Shown one piece after another: positions 17,341 through 25,684 of a stretch of 56,158 bases of DNA (position 1 is its first letter; every line of letters begins with the position of its first letter). The notes under the pieces are model-generated. The model worked only from the letters and a program-made list of their open reading frames with translations, was not told where the DNA came from and searched no databases. A program made the position numbers and the translations under genes. This DNA comes from Elusimicrobia bacterium GWA2_51_34 (GTDB lineage Bacteria > Elusimicrobiota > Elusimicrobia > Elusimicrobiales > UBA9959): assembly GCA_001799565.1 (NCBI GenBank), contig MGTS01000032.1, forward strand, positions 1 to 56,158. The letters are read 5' to 3'.

Positions 17341-17367
17341 ACTTAATCAGGGGTTCCGCGAAGGACG

Positions 17368-18048
17368 TTATTTAGGGAGTATCTTTTCGCGGCAAGCTTC
17401 TCCTGTCTGCAGGTCTTTTCCGTACAGTTCTATATATTCAACTTTGGGTCCCAGCAGCCTGTCGCGGGCCTGGATGAACATTTTCGCTAAAATAGCCGGA
17501 CGGCCGTTGATGATAACCTCCGCGCGTACGGCCTCCCCTATCTTCTTCATAGTCAGCGGCATCCATGGGGCGGCTGCCAAAGTTATTATGTAGCCGTTCA
17601 GCGACGGGTCCCGCTCTTTTGGTTCGTCAACCCGGGCTTTGGATTTATGTCCGGCTTCCAGATCTTCTGTTTTGGGGCCAAAAGGGCGGGACGGGTCCGG
17701 CTTGATCTTGATGCCGTAGGCCTTCTTTTTTTCCAGCCAGTTGAGTTTCTTCCGGCTGCCGTCCCCGGCAAGCATCACCCAGTAAGCGACCACCGGCTCA
17801 CGGGGGTTCAGCTTTCCGTCGGCGGTAAGGTTGGCGTCGTAATGCACTACGTTAGCGTTCTTGTTTCGCTCTATCACGAACAGCGGCAGGGTGTTTTTAT
17901 GCGCCGCTATCGCGGCTTTTTTATCTGGAACGGACGCCGAAACCGGAGCGGGAACCGGTTCAATTTTAGTCAGGTACGCGCAGCCCGCGAAAGAAAGTAA
18001 CGCGGCCAGAAGCGCTGGAACGTAAACCCGGCATGTCGCTTTTTTTAT
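17368..18048 (-). CDS. DUF4833-like lipoprotein, apparent ATA start
   Basis: The recognisable core resembles DUF4833: FVIERNKNANVVHYDAN, PREPVVAYWVMLAGDG, KKKAYGIKIKPDPS and the C-terminal YIELYGKDLQTGE. The first standard start in frame is a GTG (17877) inside that core, which would remove its first strand. The frame stays open upstream and encodes a lipoprotein signal beginning at an ATA codon (18048): KKATCR, a hydrophobic run of Leu and Ala, and the lipobox LSFAGC, then a Pro/Val linker. A run of five G lies just before that ATA. The ATA overlaps the TAA stop of the upstream gene (ATAA), where ATGA would be usual. I therefore annotate 226 residues from 18048. A G-to-A error or mutation at the start codon is the alternative. 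It precedes the hybrid kinase by 27 nt in the same operon. Biochemical role unknown. Confidence 0.7.
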   Translation of the reverse strand: MKKATCRVYVPALLAALLSFAGCAYLTKIEPVPAPVSASVPDKKAAIAAHKNTLPLFVIERNKNANVVHYDANLTADGKLNPREPVVAYWVMLAGDGSRKKLNWLEKKKAYGIKIKPDPSRPFGPKTEDLEAGHKSKARVDEPKERDPSLNGYIITLAAAPWMPLTMKKIGEAVRAEVIINGRPAILAKMFIQARDRLLGPKVEYIELYGKDLQTGEACREKILPK

Positions 18049-18500
18049 AACGCCCCCTTGAAGTAATATCTCAGGCCGGCACTTGCCTCCAGCCCGGCGC
18101 CGCCGCCGTGAAACAAGCGCAGGACGGGAACGGCCTCAAGAAATATCTCCAGCGGATCGCGCGGCAGCCAGTAGGCAATGCCAGCTACCGCGCGCAAGCC
18201 AAACTCATTGGAAGACGAGGGCATGATCTTGGCGCCCAGTCCCAGATAGACGGGAAGTCTGCCTTTGGACGGCTGGGGCAGCGCCTTCCAGCTGTGCCAT
18301 AAATAGTCGCCATACAAGGCTAACTTAGTGTTGAATCCCACGCTTATATTCAGCGCCCGGCTGCTGTTAAGCCAAAACTTAGCTGTGCTGCCCGTCGGAT
18401 TGCCGAAAACAATCCCCGCCCCCGCGTCGCCCGCCTTCTGGGCCCGCAGCGGGCTTACCCCGTACGCGAGCACGCAAACCAGAACCAGTAGTGTTTTCAT
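18045..18500 (-). CDS. Small exported beta-rich protein, probable outer membrane barrel
   Basis: The ATG at 18500 gives 151 residues with a clear signal peptide (MKTLLVLVCVLAYGVSPLRAQ). The frame is open further to 18611, but the extra N-terminus has no signal-like character, and GGGAG about 8 nt upstream supports 18500. The mature part alternates hydrophobic and polar residues (NISVGFNTKLALYGDYLWH, LPVYLGLGAKI, FGLRAVAGIAYWL) and ends with an aromatic strand (ASAGLRYYFKGAL). This is the pattern of a small porin-like barrel of about eight strands. No family is assigned with certainty. It is the first gene of the operon that includes the DUF4833-like lipoprotein, hybrid kinase, HPt and REC-PilB-REC. 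An envelope sensor or target role is possible but unproven. Confidence 0.7.
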   Translation of the reverse strand: MKTLLVLVCVLAYGVSPLRAQKAGDAGAGIVFGNPTGSTAKFWLNSSRALNISVGFNTKLALYGDYLWHSWKALPQPSKGRLPVYLGLGAKIMPSSSNEFGLRAVAGIAYWLPRDPLEIFLEAVPVLRLFHGGGAGLEASAGLRYYFKGAL

Positions 18501-18689
18501 CGGTTTATCTCCCGGACAGGACCTCAGCAGCGTATCCGTACTTATAGAATACTCTTTCCGCGCATTAAGCGACAATACGGAGTTATACGCGCGTATATAG
18601 GTAATATTCACAAGTGTAGGGCGGGGTTTATATTTGCTATAGATATATTCTTCTCAAATCGGGCGGCATTCCGCGTATATGGAGATTTC

Positions 18690-19574
18690 ATGAAAAAGAT
18701 TTTTTCTCTCATTGTGGTGTTCTATGCGGCATCTTTAAGCGCGCAGGAAATAAGGAGCATCTCCGTGCACGGGCACCGCGGCACGCGCGGAACCAGGCCG
18801 GAAAATACATTGCCGGCTTTTGAAGAGGCTCTGCGCGCGGGAGTGGACGTGTTGGAATTGGATCTGGGCGTTACCAAAGACAACGTGGTGGTAATTTCCC
18901 ACGAACCCAAAATAACTCCGCAGCGCTGCCTCGGGCCCGGGGGCGGGAAAATTAAAAAACCGGAGCCTATACGCTCCCTGACGCTTGAAGAAGTGAAAAA
19001 ATACGACTGCGGCTCTATACCCGATTCTGAATTTCCGCGGCAGGTACCCGTGCCCGGCACAAAGATACCTACTCTGGGGGAAATGTTCGTTATGGTGGAG
19101 GCCTCCAGATATCCGGCGGCCGCTAAAGTAATATTCAATATGGAAACTAAGATCTTTCCGGCGGAACCGCAGCTTGCTCCCTCCCCCGCGGAATTCGCGA
19201 AAATGGTAACGGAAATTGTTAAAAAGTACGGGATGGAAAAGCGGACTATCGTGCAGTCTTTCGATGTGCGGACCCTGCGCGAAATTAAGAAAATAGCTCC
19301 GGAAATACGGACATCCCAGCTGACCGGCTTGGAGCTGGTAGACATAGTGCCGGCCCTGAAAAGCGCCGGGGCCGATATCTGGAGTCCCAATTACAAGTGG
19401 GTAACCGCTGATTCAATCAGGGAAGCGCATTTGGCCGGCATACAGGTGGCCCTTTGGACCGTCAATAGGCCTGAAGACTGGGATATGGCCATAACGGCCG
19501 GAGCGGACGCTATAATAACCGACTACCCGGCCGGTTTAATAGCCTACCTGAAAGCTAAAAAACTCCGCTTATGA
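18690..19574 (+). CDS. Secreted glycerophosphodiester phosphodiesterase
   Basis: A 294-residue exported TIM-barrel enzyme of the GDPD family, which hydrolyses deacylated phospholipids to glycerol-3-phosphate and an alcohol. It has a signal peptide at 1-19 (MKKIFSLIVVFYAASLSAQ). Family motifs: His29-Arg30-Gly31 in HGHRGTRGTRPENT, the metal ligands Glu56 and Asp58 in VLELDLGVTKD, catalytic His71 in VVISHEP, later VQSFD and the C-terminal WTVNRPEDW...GADAIITDYP. All catalytic residues are present. GGAGA lies upstream of the ATG. It overlaps the next gene by 4 nt (ATGA). With OMPLA encoded 7 kb away, the window can in principle degrade phospholipid in two steps, but the two genes are not co-transcribed. 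Confidence 0.95.
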   Translation: MKKIFSLIVVFYAASLSAQEIRSISVHGHRGTRGTRPENTLPAFEEALRAGVDVLELDLGVTKDNVVVISHEPKITPQRCLGPGGGKIKKPEPIRSLTLEEVKKYDCGSIPDSEFPRQVPVPGTKIPTLGEMFVMVEASRYPAAAKVIFNMETKIFPAEPQLAPSPAEFAKMVTEIVKKYGMEKRTIVQSFDVRTLREIKKIAPEIRTSQLTGLELVDIVPALKSAGADIWSPNYKWVTADSIREAHLAGIQVALWTVNRPEDWDMAITAGADAIITDYPAGLIAYLKAKKLRL

Positions 19575-20200
19575 AATATAAAATTCCACTGGCCGCCAAA
19601 CTGGCCGGCGCCGCGTTTCTCGCCGTTCTTGTTCCGATTTATTTACACACCTACGGACCCACCAATTTTTTATGGTTTTGCGATACCGCCCTTATTCTCA
19701 CGGTGGCAGGCATGTGGTTTGAAAGCCCGCTGCTGATCAGTATGTGCGCCGTGGGCATTTTGCTTCCGCAAGGTCTGTGGCTCGCGGATTTTGGCGGTAA
19801 CCTTTTTGGAATCAGCCTTTTTGGCCTGACCGGGTACATGTTTGACGCCCGGCTTCCGCTTTTTACCCGCGGGCTTTCTCTTTTTCATGGCTGGCTGCCC
19901 TTGCTGCTGGTCTGGCTGCTGATCCGCCTGGGCTACGACAAACGGGCTTTGGCTGCCTGGACCGGCCTGGCCGCGGCGCTGGTGCTCGTCTGCTACTTTT
20001 TTACTCCGCCCGCCGGCGCCCATCTGGCCAACCCAAACATTCCCTTCAACATAAATTATGTTTACGGTTTCAATGACCAGCAGCCGCAAACCTGGGTTAA
20101 CCAGAACCTTTACGTTATTGTGTGGCCTGGCGCGCTGTGGTTTGCCGTGTTTCTGCCCACTCATCTGGCCTTGCGCAAAATCTTTGCCGCGGCGCGGTAA
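19571..20200 (+). CDS. Polytopic membrane protein of unknown function
   Basis: A 209-residue protein with about six hydrophobic segments (near 10-27, 33-50, 53-72, 74-90, 103-120 and 125-142) and another near the C-terminus. Polar loops contain conserved-looking HTYGPTNFLWFCD and NINYVYGFNDQQPQTW. Very similar small membrane proteins occur in many Gram-negative bacteria without an assigned role. Its start overlaps the stop of the phosphodiesterase (TTATGA), so the two are translationally coupled and may act on the same substrate or its product. Transport of a glycerophosphodiester product is only a guess. Confidence 0.75.
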   Translation: MKYKIPLAAKLAGAAFLAVLVPIYLHTYGPTNFLWFCDTALILTVAGMWFESPLLISMCAVGILLPQGLWLADFGGNLFGISLFGLTGYMFDARLPLFTRGLSLFHGWLPLLLVWLLIRLGYDKRALAAWTGLAAALVLVCYFFTPPAGAHLANPNIPFNINYVYGFNDQQPQTWVNQNLYVIVWPGALWFAVFLPTHLALRKIFAAAR

Positions 20201-20355
20201 TAACGGCCGGTTTCCGCCCCTATACGATCCAGTTGAGTTCTTTAATCATTTTCCAAACGCGTCCGGCCTCATGCGCGGCGCTTCCGTTACGGCTATAATA
20301 ATTTTTTCTCCGTCGTGAAAAATACACGTGTCAGTAATTCCCGCCGGTTCGCGCC

Positions 20356-20430
20356 TTCCGTAATACTACCGAGCAAGCCCAGCATAATTCCGAATAGATA
20401 TGAAATCGGCAAAGGTCTATACTTATCACA
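20356..20430 (+). promoter_or_regulatory. Conserved 75-bp upstream block, copy B (before the SBBP gene)
   Basis: Gap-free match to 5966-6040: TTCCGTAATACTACC (20356-20370), AATTCCGAATAGAT (20387-20400) and TATACTTAT (20418-20426). If TATACT is a -10 element, transcription would begin about 35-40 nt before the SBBP ATG at 20467, leaving room for its AAAGGAG ribosome site. The conserved left block lies about 57 bp upstream of the -10, where an activator site would be expected. The rest of the 20201-20355 gap holds no gene I can support. Confidence 0.6.
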
Positions 20431-20466
20431 CGCCAACTGTGGCGAAACAAGAAAGGAGTACAAAAA

Positions 20467-23274
20467 ATGAGACTGATCCCACGGATTCTTCAGCTGAGCC
20501 GATTGTTCGCAGCTGCAACCTTGATAGCCGGGCCCATAGGTCCGGTCTGTGCGGGGCTTACAGGCGTGCCCGCACCCTCTTATAAGGAAGGGGCTGCTGT
20601 CCAGCTTGGGGGGGGCGCAAAGAAAACACTTTTAAGCGCGCAAAACCCGCCTGCCGGCAGTTTAAAGATTCCGAAGTATTTTGAAGTCAACCGCGGCCAG
20701 ACCGACGCTTCGGTGAAATTTTTTACCCGCGCCGCCGGCTATAACCTTTATTTGACCGCTTCAGAAGCTGTAACGGTCCTGCCCAGGGCCGTAGCCGATA
20801 AGACCCGGATACCCGTAGTGGTGCGTATGAAGCTGAAGGGCGCCAATGCCAATCCCACAGTCCGCGGCCTGGATATACTTCCCGGTCATACCAACTATTT
20901 TTTAGGCAATGACCGCTCTAAATGGCAGACCGGCGTGAAGCAGTACGCCAAAGTAAAGTTCGGCCAGGTTTATCCCGGTATCGACATGGTCTACCGTTTT
21001 AACAAGGGACAGGTTGAATACGACTTTATAGTGGCGCCGGGAGCTAACCCCGGGCGTATTCTGATAGGTTTTGAAGGTAATAAGGGCCTCCGGCTGGATC
21101 CCCAGGGCAATCTGGTCCTCAGTGTAGAAGGCGGCGAGATGACTTACAAGGCCCCCGAGCTGTACCAGACGCTGGGCGCCAAGAGGGTCTCCGTGAAAGG
21201 ACGCTTCGTGCTGGCGAGCAACAAGAATGTGCGGTTTGAAGTAGAAAATTATGTAAAGAGCAGGGAACTGGTGATCGATCCCACGCTGGCCTATTCCAGC
21301 TTTCTGGGCGGCACCGTAGATGATGAGGCCTATGCGGTCATAGTCGATGCCTCAAATAACGCTTATATTACCGGATCCGTTCTTTCTGATCCGTTCCCGG
21401 GGGCGGCAGCAACGTATGATACCAGCAAAGATATAGCCGTAGGAAGCGACATATTTGTTACCAAGATCACCGCGGCTGGAGCGATGGGCTGGTCTACCTA
21501 TTATGGCGGCGCCGGTATTGACATCGGTAAGGCTATTGGCATAGACGGTACGGGCAACGTATACGTTACGGGCTCAACTACCGATGGCGTAACTTTCCCG
21601 CAAAGCGCATTTTTCGGGACCAGGGCCGGAACAGACGCTTTCCTTATATCTCTTAATAACACCGGCACTGCCCGGAATTACGGTATTGTTTTCGGCGGCG
21701 CGGGCGGCGAAGAGAGCGGCAACGGCTTAGCCGTAAACGCGGCAGGCCAGGCCTATGTGACTGGAAACACCAATTCGGCTTCTTTCCCGTTCACTGCAGG
21801 CGCAGCCCAGGTCGCTTTTGGCGCCGGCGGTAACTCCGATGCGTTCGTGGCGAAGTTCAGCGCGGCAGGCGCCCAGTTATATGCGACCTATTTAGGCGGT
21901 ACGGGTATCGATATCGGAAACGCGATTGCTATTGACCTTACAGGCAATGCCTATATTACGGGCCAAACTTCGGCCAATCTTCCGGTGGCCCCTGTGGCTC
22001 CGCCGGCGCTTGCCGCCTTTAAGCTCACTGTTACCGGTTCCAACGACGCGCTTATAGCTAAATTAGATTCTACAGGAGCCAATTGGCTCTATGTGACGTA
22101 TGTAGGCGGCGGCGACCAGGACGAAGGCACCGGCATCGCCTTAGGCGCCGAGGACATCGTTTATATAACCGGCTGGACGCTTTCAGGAGATTTCCCCGGC
22201 GCCAGCTTTGTTACGGTCGGTCAAACTACCAAAGGAACCGCTGAAGATGCTTTTGTGTTTAAGCTTCATATAGGCAACGGCGGCTTAACCAACGATGGAG
22301 TGTATGCCACCTACCTGGGCGCTTCGGCCGAAGACAGGGGCACTGCTATCGCGGTAGATGGCGACGGCAACGCTTATGTGACCGGACGCACCTGGTCTGG
22401 GGACTTTCCCATGGTGGGGCCGCTCTCCGGAGCCGGAACGCTTGTAGGCGCCCCGGAAGCATTTGTGACGAAACTCGGTCCGACAGGGGCAACCATCGGC
22501 TTTTCGTCCTATCTGGGAGGAACCACGATGACCAGGGGACAAGGCATAGCCCTGGATACCTCAAAGAATATCTATCTGACCGGGTATACGAATTCCGATG
22601 CCGCAACTTTCCCCCTGGCCACGCCTTTCCAGTCGGCAAATGCGGGATCGTTCGACGCTTTCATCACTAAGATCGGCGCGCCCGCGGTGCCTGTCGCCTG
22701 CACGATCAACAGCATATCACCTGTTTCAGGGTTCAGGGTCGGGGGCACCACGGTCACCATTAACATCACGGACTTCACCGGTTTCTTAAGCACGACCACT
22801 GGTGTGACTTTTGACGGGACAAACGCCCAGAGATACAGCGCTAACTCTTCCTCAACCGTGATTACCGCGGTATCGCCCAGGCATCCCCTTACAGGGGATC
22901 TTTTGGCGGGGCTGGTGTCTTTAACGGTCACTACCCACGCCGGCGCGTGCTCGGTAATTTATAAGTATATCGCCGCGCCTGTAACTGACACCGGTGCATG
23001 CGGAGAAGACTTCTTATTCCCTTCGCCGGCCACCGGCGCCACAGCGGAGTTCGCATACTGCATGGACCAGCCCGGTACGGCTAAGATCAGAGTGTACAAT
23101 GTAATCGGGGATCTGGCGTCTAAGCTGGAGAATACCGTGTCGAAAGGCGGCCACATCGCGGCGCTCAATACGGCCAGGCTGGCTTCGGGAGTATACCTGT
23201 ACATCATAGAGAAGAACTATGATGACGGAACTTCCAACAAGTCGGGCGTTAAGAAGTTCGTGGTGAAGCATTAA
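20467..23274 (+). CDS. Secreted SBBP-repeat protein with IPT/TIG and type-A-like sorting domain
   Basis: A 935-residue exported protein. The signal peptide is about 1-29. An N-terminal domain (about 60-270) of the kind that precedes SBBP propellers contains FEVNRGQTDASVKFFTRAAGY and VYPGIDMVYRFNKGQVEYDF. Next come about seven to eight SBBP/beta-propeller repeats (275-740), each like GNVYVTGSTTDG...DAFLISL. An IPT/TIG-like Ig domain follows (about 742-840, INSISPVSGFRVGGTTVTI). The last 85 residues resemble the Por-secretion (type IX) type A sorting domain: FPSPATG, KIRVYNVIGDLASKL, LASGVYLYIIE and KKFVVKH. AAAGGAG lies 9 nt upstream. A PorV-like gene follows within 31 nt, which supports cargo status for a type IX-like system. 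No core type IX genes are in the window. Confidence 0.85.
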   Translation: MRLIPRILQLSRLFAAATLIAGPIGPVCAGLTGVPAPSYKEGAAVQLGGGAKKTLLSAQNPPAGSLKIPKYFEVNRGQTDASVKFFTRAAGYNLYLTASEAVTVLPRAVADKTRIPVVVRMKLKGANANPTVRGLDILPGHTNYFLGNDRSKWQTGVKQYAKVKFGQVYPGIDMVYRFNKGQVEYDFIVAPGANPGRILIGFEGNKGLRLDPQGNLVLSVEGGEMTYKAPELYQTLGAKRVSVKGRFVLASNKNVRFEVENYVKSRELVIDPTLAYSSFLGGTVDDEAYAVIVDASNNAYITGSVLSDPFPGAAATYDTSKDIAVGSDIFVTKITAAGAMGWSTYYGGAGIDIGKAIGIDGTGNVYVTGSTTDGVTFPQSAFFGTRAGTDAFLISLNNTGTARNYGIVFGGAGGEESGNGLAVNAAGQAYVTGNTNSASFPFTAGAAQVAFGAGGNSDAFVAKFSAAGAQLYATYLGGTGIDIGNAIAIDLTGNAYITGQTSANLPVAPVAPPALAAFKLTVTGSNDALIAKLDSTGANWLYVTYVGGGDQDEGTGIALGAEDIVYITGWTLSGDFPGASFVTVGQTTKGTAEDAFVFKLHIGNGGLTNDGVYATYLGASAEDRGTAIAVDGDGNAYVTGRTWSGDFPMVGPLSGAGTLVGAPEAFVTKLGPTGATIGFSSYLGGTTMTRGQGIALDTSKNIYLTGYTNSDAATFPLATPFQSANAGSFDAFITKIGAPAVPVACTINSISPVSGFRVGGTTVTINITDFTGFLSTTTGVTFDGTNAQRYSANSSSTVITAVSPRHPLTGDLLAGLVSLTVTTHAGACSVIYKYIAAPVTDTGACGEDFLFPSPATGATAEFAYCMDQPGTAKIRVYNVIGDLASKLENTVSKGGHIAALNTARLASGVYLYIIEKNYDDGTSNKSGVKKFVVKH

Positions 23275-23305
23275 CATAAGCATTAATACTAACTGGAGGA
23301 TTTTA

Positions 23306-24763
23306 ATGAAAAGATTATTAATCGGAATGGGGTTTATCTTCGCCGCCTTGCTCTGCGGCCCGGCCTCGGCCGAAGAAACATATTACGACGCAGGCACCAA
23401 GGCCTTGCCACTGCAACAGGCGGCTGGTACGGCCAGGGCCACCGCCATGGGGTCGGCCGTAGTAGCGGTACCCCAGGGGGCGGCCTCCCTGCTCTGGAAT
23501 CCGGCCGGTTTAAGCCGGATGAACTGCACTGAGATAGGCCTTCACCACAACTCAGGTCTCGGAGACACCGTTCAGGAGACTGCAATTATCGGGTGGCCTC
23601 TGGGCCCCGTAAAAAATTGCAAAGAGAATTGCTTTAATTGCAAAGAGAGTTGTAAAGGGGGGGCTTTGGGCGGTCTAGCCGCCTCCCTTGGCTACGTGAA
23701 CTATGGCAGTTTCAGCGGCACGGATGATCTCGGCTTCGATGCCGGAAGCTACCATGCCGGTGATTTTTCCGGCAGCCTTGGCTGGGGTGCTAGATTGTCC
23801 CGTGACCTTTCCGGAGGTATAGTCCTGAAGGGTAATCAGTCTAGCTTTGCCGGTAAAAATTATTCCGCCTTTAGCGGGGATATAGGGTTCTTGTATACCA
23901 TAATCCCTGCTTTGGACCTGGGCTTGACCTATTCTAACCTCAGCTTAGGAAGCCGGGGCGATGATATCCGCTTGGCTTCCGGTTTCCGCGTGGGTGCGGC
24001 CTGGACTATGGACAGGCACCTCATCCTGGCCCTTGCAGGCGAACTGCAAAATAAATCGGTTAACCGCCTGCAGATGGGCGCCGAATATTTGATAGGCAAC
24101 ACTGAAAACAAAGTCAATGTTATAGCTCTCCGCGCAGGCTACCAGGCCAACTATCCTAATCCCCAACTGAGCGGTCTGACCGGTCTGACCTTAGGTTTGG
24201 GCTATACTCTCACCCGCTCCGTTGCATTGGATTATGCCATGGTGCCTACCGGCGAACTGGGAACCTCGCATAAATTCAGCTTGAGCTACAAGTTTGATTG
24301 TCCGAAAAAGCCGCGGCGCCCGGCTGTGGTGGTCGCGGTTGCGGTCGCGCCCAAGCCGAAGCCGGCGTCGGCGCCAATAGCCGAGCCCGTTAAGTGGGTG
24401 CCCATCGTGTCCAAGGAGGTCATTCTGGAAGATTCACATTTTGATTTCGACTCAGCGATCCTCAGGCCCCAGGGTATGGCGGCGCTGCATGAAAATGTCC
24501 AGCTTCTGAAGGAGAATCCGAATGGCGTGGTGAGTGTAGCGGGCTACACTTCCAAGATGGGCACAGAAGAATATAATCAGGGGTTGAGCGAGAGAAGAGC
24601 GGCCGCGGTTGAGGCGTTCTTTGTTAAAGAAGGCATAGCGCCGGAACGGATAACCACTATCGGATACGGTGAGACGCGTCCGGCGGAATATGAAGCTACT
24701 TCGACGGAAGGCACAGACGCAGCCAAGGCTAACAAGCGGGTGGTTTCCACAGTAACTCCGTGA
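23306..24763 (+). CDS. PorV/PorQ-like outer membrane barrel fused to an OmpA peptidoglycan-binding domain
   Basis: A 485-residue exported protein: signal peptide 1-22, then a PorV/PorQ-type start (ARATAMGSAVVAVPQGAASL followed by LWNPAGLSR), where the first barrel strands and the amphipathic helix of the FadL-like PorV fold are recognisable. The barrel runs to about 335. A Pro/Ala/Val linker (KPRRPAVVVAVAV...PKPKPAS) leads to an OmpA domain (about 365-485) with HFDFDSAILRPQG, VAGYTSKMGTEEYNQGLSERRA and IGYGETRP. PorV shuttles type IX cargo on the outer membrane, and OmpA domains bind peptidoglycan. The fusion would anchor such a barrel. Between strands it has a cysteine patch, CX3CX2CX3C (about 106-117), made by a 21-bp tandem duplication. 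GGAGG precedes the ATG. Confidence 0.88.
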   Translation: MKRLLIGMGFIFAALLCGPASAEETYYDAGTKALPLQQAAGTARATAMGSAVVAVPQGAASLLWNPAGLSRMNCTEIGLHHNSGLGDTVQETAIIGWPLGPVKNCKENCFNCKESCKGGALGGLAASLGYVNYGSFSGTDDLGFDAGSYHAGDFSGSLGWGARLSRDLSGGIVLKGNQSSFAGKNYSAFSGDIGFLYTIIPALDLGLTYSNLSLGSRGDDIRLASGFRVGAAWTMDRHLILALAGELQNKSVNRLQMGAEYLIGNTENKVNVIALRAGYQANYPNPQLSGLTGLTLGLGYTLTRSVALDYAMVPTGELGTSHKFSLSYKFDCPKKPRRPAVVVAVAVAPKPKPASAPIAEPVKWVPIVSKEVILEDSHFDFDSAILRPQGMAALHENVQLLKENPNGVVSVAGYTSKMGTEEYNQGLSERRAAAVEAFFVKEGIAPERITTIGYGETRPAEYEATSTEGTDAAKANKRVVSTVTP

Positions 24764-24791
24764 AATAGCGGCGGATTATTGTTTTAAGATA

Positions 24792-24819
24792 AGCGCCCCT
24801 GCCTTTATGGAGGGGCGCT
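24792..24819 (+). terminator. Hairpin after the PorV-OmpA gene
   Basis: A perfect 9-bp stem, AGCGCCCCT / AGGGGCGCT, with a 10-nt loop lies 28 nt after the stop. It ends in GTTCATC rather than a full T tract, so it may be a weak terminator or an mRNA-stabilising hairpin ending the SBBP/PorV pair before the next gene at 24845. Confidence 0.65.
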
Positions 24820-24844
24820 GTTCATCGCGGATGAGGGAAAAACC

Positions 24845-25651
24845 ATGAAATTATTTTCAAAAAAACGTTTAAAATTCAGGCGAATGCTGGCGGCGGCTGT
24901 CGCCTGCGCGGCGCTGCTGCCGGCGGCGGCCCGGGCGGCGGACTGGAAATTCAGTTCTTCGGTCAACTATGACACCGGCAAATACGGTACGCCGGACCGC
25001 ACCGATTCGGTCTATATACCCTTCACGCTTAAACGCTATTACAGTAACGCGGATCTATCCGTAACGGTGCCGTACCTGCGCCAAAGTTCCACGGGGCAGG
25101 TAACCTGGGTGGGCGGCAACCCGGTGCGCTGGGCCAGGGGAAACGGGGCCGCTGTAACTTCCGCGGAGTCCGGCCTTGGCGATATAATGGTGCGGGGCGC
25201 CTACATGCTCAGGCGGGAAGGGCCGAATTCCTTCGACTTGTCGCTGGCCGGTAAGCTGAAGCTGCCTACCGCCGACGAAAAAAAGGGGCTGGGTACCGGC
25301 GAACTGGACGAAGGAGTGGGACTAGAGTTCGCCAAAGAGATCAATTCGCGCTGGACCCTGCTTGCCGACGGATACTATACCATCATAGGGGACCCGTCCG
25401 GCATGGATTTCAACAACCAGGTCTCGCTGGACGTGGGTTTTTACAGGCTGCTGAACGAAAAGCTGGCCCTGACCGTGCTTTACGAGACCCAAAACGCCAT
25501 AGTTGACGGGAACGCGGACCCGCGCAGCCTAAGCGGCGCGCTTTCTTACAGCGCTTCGGACGGCGTTCAATTTTCCGGCGGGCTGGCGCTTGGCATGTCG
25601 GACGGCAGCCCGGATATAGGCATAAACGCGGGTTTCAGCCGTAAGTTCTAG
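24845..25651 (+). CDS. Exported outer-membrane transporter-like protein (phenol-degradation meta-pathway type)
   Basis: A 268-residue protein with a positively charged start (KLFSKKRLKFRRM), a hydrophobic Ala-rich segment and cleavage near AARAADW. The mature part has barrel-like alternation: VYIPFTLKRYYSNADLSVTVPYLRQS, GLGDIMVRGAYML, LSLAGKLKLPTADEKKGLGTGE. The GLGD...LPT...LGTG order is that of the pfam13557-like transporter family, named from meta-pathway phenol-degradation operons but widespread. It ends on an aromatic residue (GFSRKF). GAGG lies about 9 nt upstream. Nothing nearby indicates aromatic degradation, so only the fold and location are inferred. The small Lys-rich protein gene follows 33 nt later. 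Confidence 0.8.
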   Translation: MKLFSKKRLKFRRMLAAAVACAALLPAAARAADWKFSSSVNYDTGKYGTPDRTDSVYIPFTLKRYYSNADLSVTVPYLRQSSTGQVTWVGGNPVRWARGNGAAVTSAESGLGDIMVRGAYMLRREGPNSFDLSLAGKLKLPTADEKKGLGTGELDEGVGLEFAKEINSRWTLLADGYYTIIGDPSGMDFNNQVSLDVGFYRLLNEKLALTVLYETQNAIVDGNADPRSLSGALSYSASDGVQFSGGLALGMSDGSPDIGINAGFSRKF

Positions 25652-25684
25652 CATAATTTGGAAGGAAAAATAAAAGGAGAAATA

